From Phytoseiulus persimilis (taxonomy: Eukaryota > Arthropoda > Arachnida > Mesostigmata > Phytoseiidae), in contig CM075101.1 of the NCBI GenBank assembly GCA_037576195.1, forward strand, positions 32,612,001 to 32,676,000: a stretch of 64,000 nucleotides of DNA, in the 5' to 3' direction. The translations under genes and the position numbers were made by a program. Every line of letters begins with the position of its first letter. Position 1 is the first letter of the stretch. This document shows positions 57,201-64,000 of the stretch, piece after piece. Below the pieces are notes generated by a model. That model saw only the letters and a program-made list of their open reading frames with translations, was not told the DNA's origin and searched no databases.

Positions 57201-57438
57201 TCCAGACGGCAGAATCATCTGCAGTCCGTACCATTCAGGATACCGATTGTTTGCTTTTGACGACAGCTGTTCAGAGCTTGCTGACCGAATTCCCCGAACT
57301 CCCCGTAAGCTCACTCCGATCTCAAGCACGCAATGCGCTGGTAGTTTTGTTGTCAGCTCAAAATTTTCCCCCACCCAACACCTCCTGGTTATTGGATGTA
57401 TGAGCGGTATGATCAACTTTTTCCAGCCCAAGTTTTAA
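54229..57438 (+). CDS. DCAF10: DDB1- and CUL4-associated factor 10-like WD-repeat protein, seven exons
   Basis: Exons 54229-54582, 54707-54888, 55004-55178, 55302-55514, 55839-56012, 56631-56705 and 56848-57438 join in frame to 587 residues (human DCAF10 about 560). DCAF proteins present substrates to the CUL4-DDB1 ubiquitin ligase. WD repeats appear as GGIFNLSFSDDGRTLVAATE with ILVLDPLSHKLVHSVPDAH, then ASCSDDMTVKLWDVRSL, GHEGWVKNIEYSKKDNLLIT with SGFDGNIQKWDINR, and SKMILCTTAGYLMVVHDLDL. After an Arg-rich, probably disordered linker (exons 5-6) the end matches DCAF10 closely: DEPNVGRGFIKELCFSPDGR ... VVSSKFSPTQHLL ... INFFQPKF. The ATG lies right after an AG, so a leader exon upstream is likely; an additional N-terminal coding exon cannot be excluded. 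Confidence 0.9.
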
Positions 57439-60170
57439 CACTTGGGCATTGTTGTTGACCTAGCCGTGGTTTCCGATTTTCGGTGGCTCATCAGCGATTC
57501 TCCGCTTTTACCGCGGGTTTTAGTCTCATTGATGTAGCTCCAGTAGTGAATTGAATAGGTGACAAGAAAGTTAAACGAAATTGTCTAGGATCAATTCATG
57601 CTCGGAACGGACGCCCGGTCGGTTGAGGAATTCGTCGATCATACTGGAACGAAGTTAGTCGCGCGATTCGAGAGCGGAAGAGTCAAGCTCTCATGTGATA
57701 CTCTCCGAAGTCGAATTAGAAATGGATGATTCGTTCCGTTCTACGAGTCACAGACGACTTTCGTTGCTTAGTGGGGCGAGAAGACACAGACAAGCGGACG
57801 AGAACCCTCAACCCTGGAAACCCACACCCATCAACTAGAGAGACGGCGTCCGTTCGGAGGCTTAGAAATTCAATTGAAAGCTGAAGGCCACCCTCTCTTC
57901 ACAGAGACCAAAGAACAACGGTGGCCGAGTCAAAACTACACAAAACTTATCTTAGGCGAAATTCCTCAATTCACTCGCAACGTGAGCAGACCCAGCTGTG
58001 TTTCGTTGTGATTATCTTTAATGCATATTAGTGCTGGGACGATTGAACCTTAGTGCAATTCGAAAACTGCCTACGGTAGGCAGGCAAGATCTGAGAAGAA
58101 TCTCAGCGACTGGCGTCTTCGGTGCGAGCGGTTGCAGCAGCGGGACTATATCGTCAGCTACGACGTCATCGAAAGCAGCTGCACGAGCATGATGGGAACA
58201 GGAGTTGGAGAGAAATGAGATCTTGTGATTCACGGTTCATGAGTCGTTTCAACATACGAATTCCCCTAACATCCATTAAGGTACCGTGAAGATTCCTACT
58301 GCCGAAATCCTTCCTGTTCTGTAACGAAAATCTCGAGCGTCAGTGCATCGGGCGGGAATAAGGAGCCAGCAGAAAACAGGTGCGAATGTAGAGCTATCCG
58401 ATTTCTCCAGACAACGAGGATGAATGATGATGCAATATTAAAGGAGAACAACGTTCACGAGATTGCGAGTTTTCTCAGAGTTATCGGGGTGTGCGGCAGT
58501 ATCTTCCCTGTTGTCAAACTCTCTTCTTTATCATCATCATTCTTGAATTACCCGTTAAGACGCGAATGCGCTCGTCACGTCGACTGATCATCGAAATCTT
58601 CCCTAACAATTGAAGTTCGGAGACAGCGACGAGCGCATTGAATTTCTCGGAAGGAACCGGCCATCTGTCTCGATCGCCATTTTTCTCTGTGAATTGTTCA
58701 ATTCCCTGGAATGAGCCAGAGCCACGAACATCCTGCTCAGCTACTTTTCTCACCCCAACAGTTCGATTCTGACGACGAGCCCCTGCGTTTTTGCAGTCTT
58801 CAAGCTGCTGTGGGATAATCTCAGGCCCGATTCTGTTTTTCCTGCCTGTTCAGGGATGTTCTAGAGAAACTAGTGTACTAGAGAAACAACTTTCCCCACA
58901 GTCGGCATCAGAGGTTACTACGTCGTTTCACTCCGGTCGTGGGCCCCAGGGTGATGCCTTCTTAGGATAATGTCGATACTTTCTTTCATTCGTGTCTATG
59001 ACTCACACCCTAATTACCTGGTGGCGGATATCGAGAGTGTGGTGCGTTGTCATCCCCGTGTGATTGGGATCCTCAAACACTGCCGTGCACCCTCTGTATA
59101 TACATAGGAGGGGTTTTATACGTGAAACGGTATCAACCTCGACGATCGGTGAGAGGAACTCGGAATCGTGTTTCTACCCACTGGGAATAATTCTCATAGG
59201 CGCAGGGACGAATTGTTCGCGATCCAGCTGACGCCTCAGTTAGTTCAGAATCGCGATAAATGAAGTGTCTGCTTTCTCTCAAGACACGAAAAGTGATCGC
59301 AAAGCAGAAATTCCCATTGGCGAGGGATTCTTAAAATTGCATTCAGGTGAAAAAAAACCCAGCTCGTGTGATGATACAAGCTTCGATGGGCATCGATGAT
59401 GTTGACAAGTTTGGGCAGTTGGAATGTTTTTACTTCAGTCATAATGAGAAAAACCGACAAGCATTATACTGCAAAGCTGAACCAATTTATTCTAAGCTAT
59501 GCAGGGAAATAAACAAACAAATTGGTCTGAAGCAGAATGTCTTCGCCGTCTTCGATCTCTCCCGAGTGGTGCTCCAACGAGCATGGCTATCGGAGTTCCT
59601 GGACTCCTGCGTGAATATCAGCTGGAGTTCAAATGCATGGTCAATCCTTTGAGTGGGAAGCTCTCACCAGCTCGGATCCCACGGGCCCACCCTGATACTT
59701 GACGAAGTATTGTTGAATAAGAGATGCTGAGAGCTGAGCACGTTCGAGAGCAGCCCTTGCTGTTTCAGAATTTCCCAGAACTATATTCTAGTACTTTCCC
59801 CATTTGTAGATTCATTCGCTCCGATGGGGCTCAAGAGAGTTATTCACGAGTTTATTTTGATCTCAACATGGGATTACTTGCTGTGGGCACCGCATTCCAA
59901 CGGTCCGAAAGTCGGGAGCCCGTACTCTATAGAGCCGTGCAATACGACAAACGTAGCCGGAACCTTCGTCCCCCTACCAAAGTCCGACTTCACAGTCGAG
60001 AGACTGCCGCTGGGGATGAATACCCTGCTCAATCAGCTCTGGAGCGGTCACGAGGGGTCGAGGGGCGCCGCAGGCGTAAGCTCGCGGAGGAGGCGCCGAA
60101 CGGTACCGAAGGATGCCGCTTCTGCTTCTCACCGTACTCCGATGATCATACCGGCTCGATCTGACCCCCA
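57439..60170. other. Intergenic stretch downstream of DCAF10
   Basis: No recognised gene. A plus-strand frame at 59347-59652 (about 100 codons) and an overlapping one at 59499-59702 have no match I know. The stretch 58240-59240 contains very few open frames. Confidence 0.35.
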
Positions 60171-60345
60171 GAAATATGGTCAGATCGACCTCGGAATCAT
60201 CTCTTCGGGCCCCGAAAAGTATGTTCAGATCGACCTCAAAAGAACCTTCACGGCACCCAAATAGTATGCTCGAATCGACCTCGGAATCAGCCGCATGGAA
60301 TCTCGAAAAGTATGGCGAAATCATCACCAAAGTATGGCCAGAACG
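60171..60345. repeat. Degenerate ~45-bp tandem repeat, about four units
   Basis: Units begin at about 60171, 60216, 60261 and 60306 with the core GAAAAGTATGGTCAGATCGA followed by CCTCGGAATCA and a variable GC-rich part. Because the period is divisible by three, a minus-strand frame repeats every 15 residues (SEVDLTIFLG / FEVDLNILFG), but this is a by-product of the repeat. The same unit occurs in the hairpin of the hAT element at 41590-41800. Confidence 0.75.
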
Positions 60346-60479
60346 AAGGAATACCTCGTTTGGTCTCATTTGACGCCCCTTGTCACCCCTCGACACCCCT
60401 CATCATTCTTTGCCCCCTCGGCACCCCGCGACACCCTCGACACCCCGCAAGGCACAGTTCGACGATCTCTGGTCTACTC

Positions 60480-60715
60480 CCTCCCATCTTCCAGATGAAG
60501 AACCTTCTGTTTTTTACGGTGGGTATTGTTATCCATATGAGCCCCACACTGAAGCTGGATTTCTCATTTGTCTGAGTCGTGCGAGGGTGCATTTTTTCCC
60601 CATGACTCTTCTCTCTGTCGCCATTGTCATATTCCCTTTCTTCCACACTCAGAGTTCTATTTGTGTATCAAAGGGTCTCCCTTCGTGAGTTGCTGCTCGG
60701 AAAAAACATTTCGGG
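60480..60715 (+). mobile_element. Diverged LINE 3' tail
   Basis: From CATCTTCCAGATGAAG to TTCGGGGAC the sequence follows the LINE 3' tail at 39055-39290 and 39850-40080 (TTTT..GTGGGTATT, ATGAG.C.CACACT, TTCC.CACTCA.AGTT, GTGAGTTG.TG) with many substitutions. It is an older copy of the same family, truncated at its 5' side just before the tail. Confidence 0.75.
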
Positions 60716-62855
60716 GACAGTCTCGAATCAATCTCTGAGTTCTTCCAGAACTGTTCCCGTTTCGACCTGGAATTCTGACCCGAACTCCCCCGAAATAATT
60801 TCAGAATGATTTCCAGAGCCTTCCAACATGTTGACCGGATATCTCAATCCTCAAAGCGAGATTCCCATGATTCTATACCAGATGAGTTCGTGATCTGATA
60901 AGTTCGTTATCTGATGCAGTCAACTCGTGAAAAGAAGGTTCGTTATCCGCTGAGTTTTAGGGTGATCAAGGGACAGCAGCGGTGAGCAGAGTTGACTTCT
61001 CAATGGCCATCACGGCGCTGATGAGGATGGCTGGTTCGGGTGTTCGAAAATTGGGTCATGAATTTAGCACAACCTCACTCCGAGAAGCTCCACGGGCTGA
61101 GGGTTATGGTCGGAGGCGATCTTTCGAGTCATCTATCAGAGTTCATTATCAGAAAATGCCTTGAAGTCCGCGTCGTTCTGCTGCTTCCGGATCCTACGCA
61201 TCCGTGCCAGCCCTCAGGGGAGCATTATATCACAAGGAAGCTCGAGCCATTTCAAGCAGAGGAGGATTCAAGAAATCACCGATGAGCCAGAGTCAGTAAA
61301 ATCACAACTCACGCGTCGGATACGCGACGATCGAGTGGTGCTCGATCGATTCTGGATAATTCTGCGTCGCGGCTAGGTAATTTGGTCTCTTTTCAAATCA
61401 AGAACCTCTCGTGTTTCCCAGGCTAACGGTACGTGTATTTCGCGACAGAGGTCACGGAATCCGACGAAAACGGTGAATACCCGAAAACCTCGTCATACGC
61501 ACGCTCACGAGCGTTCAAGTCCACGAAGCATACGTTGCTTCGAAGGCGTTCTTCACATCGGTAAGGAGTATCATATAATCATCTCATTCATCAAATTGAC
61601 GTTTCTGCTCTCGTTCAAGCACTACCGTCGTGGTTTTCATTGCGACGAGGCATCGCAGACAACCGCAGAATCGAGGTGTTGACCGTTCATTTGCCCCGAT
61701 GTGATAACCACAACCCGTTCATGCATAGGAAGCTGACCTGAACATGAAAGCCTGAATTACTTCGAACTCTCCGGTGAGTCGTCCTGAACGTCCTCGGAAC
61801 ATGGGCGCCGATCGATTGCTTGACAGGTTCGCGTTGCGATATCGTCGCTGTCGTTAGCGGGAGGTCAGGAACGAGACGCTCACGGCAGCTCTCATTCAGG
61901 GATTCGACATAGTAGCACAATAGTGCGAAAACCTAGCGAGAGTGGGAGAACTCCGCAAGACCCGAGCCCATGCTAACGGCGCTCATTGGATAACGAGCAC
62001 TCGACATCGGAATCGACGCGAGGATGTAAGAACTTCGCATTACATGGGAGTACCAGGTCTATGCATATGAAACCGTCGTCTTGATTGGACGAAAGAATAT
62101 TCACCGCTGCCGACGCTGCCGCCCTCTCGAGGATTTTCCGGTTTCATATTCATAGACCTAGTATATCAGAACTCCTTTCGTGGGACAAAAAATGTCGCCC
62201 AACGTTACGGAACCGGGTCTCACCCGAAACTCACCGAGAAGAAGACGAGCGATACTGGAATCGCGATCGGGTTGGAGTGATATAGGCGGCTCCGCAAGTA
62301 GGAATCGGCGACACCACTTCGAGAGCCGGCCGGGAGCGCGAGTTCTTGGCGTAGGGTTTCCCTCTAACCTCCCCTACCGCCGGAATCGACTGCAACAGTG
62401 GTGGTTGCAAGATCGTGTACCCCTCACCTGGAAGAAGAGATGGTCGGGTCAGTAAGCTACTCGGAGCCACAACTTCGAACGCTAAGTCTCCATCGAGATT
62501 GAGAAACCCTAGATCTTTATTGTCTCGGGAATCTTGCGATCTGGTGACCGACCACATGAGGAGATAGCCCTTCAAAATGGCGCTCTAAAAAGTTTGACGC
62601 TGTCCGCGCCATGGTTCTCGAGATGTAACGATTTTGGCTTCGCTCTCGACTATACGGATTCGAATGAGCTGTCGTTGATGGATGTTAACAGACGGGGATC
62701 CAGCTGTCGGAAAGAGCTGAAAACTTCAGGTACACGTTCTCACACATTGAATACACGTTCCTGCAGCTCCTAGAAGATCCGTAGGGGTGGGGCACTCACC
62801 CGGCTGGACCCTTCCATCGTCAGAACTGTCTTTGACTCACAACTCCAGTGAACTC
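60716..62855. other. Unassigned stretch
   Basis: Only short open frames; none recognised. No RNA gene was seen. Confidence 0.35.
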
Positions 62856-62925
62856 CAAAATGCGGCCCGTAAATTTGAACGGCCGCGATGGTCCTTCGCT
62901 TTGCGGCCCGCGGGCCGCGCCAGGC
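62856..62925. mobile_element. Relic of the 47.8-kb hAT family
   Basis: TGCGGCCCGTAAATTTGAAC, GGCCGCGATG and then GCGGCCCGCGGGCCGC repeat, with few changes, the subterminal part of the element at 47845-48230 (48136-48212). The hAT terminus itself is missing on the right, so this is a truncated copy. Confidence 0.7.
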
Positions 62926-63047
62926 TCACGGGATATGCGACCGTAATCCTCTCCGCTGAATCCATCAGATTGCACAGGGGGAATTCCCAAACATGACTCC
63001 CTCCCCTTGAAGTCCGCTTTCTCGGATTCCGCGCTCTGAATAGAGAC

Positions 63048-63655
63048 CTATGTCCTATTGTCCTCCTCATCCAATCGAAGGGTCTCCGAATCAGGATTGG
63101 GTAGTGCTCGGGGGAAAGGGGTCGGGTAAACTGTTTTGGTGGAACGGGTTCGAGAAAACGGGCGGACCCCTGGGTAAGGTCGTATTCCCGGAGTAGGGGA
63201 AGGATTTCTGCCTCCATCCATCACCGCTGCTGATCTGCTCGATGAGAATTGCCGAATTCCTGGCGGACTGATGATCTTTCTCTCGGACCTCTGTGGTTTG
63301 CTTGCGCCTGTTGAACAGCCAAATGCATTGGAATCCAAGCCATATCTCGCTCACCTGCGGTTTCGGTTTCACAATTGAAACCATGCCAGTTTTCTCGAGA
63401 GAAGAGACCAAACGGATTCCGATCGGCTTCCAGCTCAAAATCTCGGGACATTCTTGACACTTGGCGACGATGCCCAGTGCCACTCTCCGGCTGAGCCTCA
63501 CGAAGATGATATCGTCCAGGAGAACGCAGCGAATCAAGGCTGTGTGACTCTGGTTCAGAAAACGGAGAGAAGATCCGAGAGGCGGAAAAGCCTGTTGCTG
63601 TGCACGAAGCTCAGCGAAGTATAGTACTACTTCAACGGTTCGTCATGCAAGATTC
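63048..63655 (-). CDS. Unrecognised protein, last two exons
   Basis: Exon 1 of the pair runs from about 63640 down to 63355. It reads VLYFAELRAQQQAFPPLGSS, LRFLNQSHTALIRCVLLDDI, IFVRLSRRVALGIVAKCQEC and PEILSWKPIGIRLVSSLEKT, and ends KPKPQ before GTGAGC. The next exon (63290-63048), after a CAG acceptor, continues in phase 0 as RSERKIISPPGIRQFSSSRS and ends ...LDEEDNRT-stop, a Pro/Ser/Arg-rich, probably disordered tail. The first exon looks like a folded alpha/beta domain and is very gene-like, but I do not recognise it. A stop upstream near 63645 means its 5' splice junction lies there and is not well defined. Other frames are also open over the last exon, so the tail is less certain. Confidence 0.5.
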
Positions 63656-64000
63656 CGAGGAGGACAGTCTACGAACGTTTTCCTAATGTGTCGATTTGGT
63701 TCGTAGAATCTCGACGACGAAAAGAAGACAGACTTCAATAGACGTCTTCGATCTCGGCAATGGTATCTTGAACACTAAGGTTTTCCTCGTCAAGCTCGGT
63801 GATCGCTCTTGAGAGACGGAAGTACTATTCTTCGGTATAAGAAAGGTCGATCCGGAATGACTGGTCCCTCAAAAGTTCCGGTGGCGGAGCGGTGCCAAAC
63901 TCTCCACGAGAATCTAACTCGCCGACGGAAAGCTCGAGTCGAACTCGAGCCTCTGATCACGCCGTTGGTGTGTTTCTGGAGAGTTACCTCATTGTAATTC
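63656..64000. other. Right edge; nothing recognised
   Basis: About 340 bases with short frames on both strands. It may be intron or upstream exons of the minus-strand gene ending at 63048, but I could not join any of it in frame. Confidence 0.3.

Noticed and set aside
59974-60396. 140-codon minus-strand frame with 15-residue repeats
   Set aside because: The periodicity is produced by the 45-bp DNA tandem repeat; there is no sign of a gene.

Overview
The window is eukaryotic, animal nuclear DNA. Most confident genes are split by many short introns (about 80-420 bp) with GT/AG ends, and their proteins match conserved metazoan families. Base composition near 50% GC, compact introns and the mixture of genes would suit a small arthropod genome such as a mesostigmatid or phytoseiid mite, but the species is an inference that needs a database search. 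No bacterial, viral or CRISPR locus was seen.

Layout. 1-682 (-) is the open 5' coding exon of an unrecognised gene that runs off the left edge. 9595-11440 (+) is a complete four-exon glycolipid transfer protein (GLTP). 14853-19723 (+) is a complete 19-exon mitochondrial outer-membrane carnitine O-palmitoyltransferase 1 (CPT1). 24541-26160 (+) is an intronless, divergent ankyrin-repeat protein with a FEM1-like C-terminal box. 29010-32318 (+) is an eight-exon F-box/leucine-rich-repeat protein, convergent with 33118-35600 (-), an eight-exon hexosaminidase D with an N-terminal membrane anchor. 44130-45665 (+) is an intronless class II CPD photolyase. 54229-57438 (+) is a seven-exon DCAF10-like WD-repeat substrate receptor. 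63048 to about 63655 (-) holds the last two exons of a conserved-looking but unrecognised gene.

Between these genes lie mobile elements, concentrated at 37.6-43 kb. They include two related foldback elements (4235-5212 and 22332-22925) whose four arms all keep the same short open frame; a Tc3/mariner-type transposase relic (37636-38870) broken by a non-LTR retrotransposon insertion; non-LTR 3' ends, one of which lies inside a recent ~0.8 kb tandem duplication (39031-40599) with a diverged copy at 60.5 kb; a 621-bp non-autonomous hAT element with a perfect 8-bp target duplication (41313-41933) built of GATTCGAATC repeats around a hairpin; a tRNA-derived SINE with a perfect 18-bp target duplication (42431-42727) inserted inside another foldback element; a second hAT element (47845-48230) with a relic at 62.86 kb; and a ~45-bp tandem repeat at 60.17 kb sharing its unit with the hairpin of the first hAT element.

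The genes do not form one pathway. GLTP and CPT1 both act on lipids, the F-box, DCAF10 and FEM1-like proteins are all likely substrate receptors of cullin-RING ubiquitin ligases, and the photolyase repairs UV damage. Exon boundaries were set by hand from splice signals, frame continuity and recalled family sequence, without alignments or transcripts.
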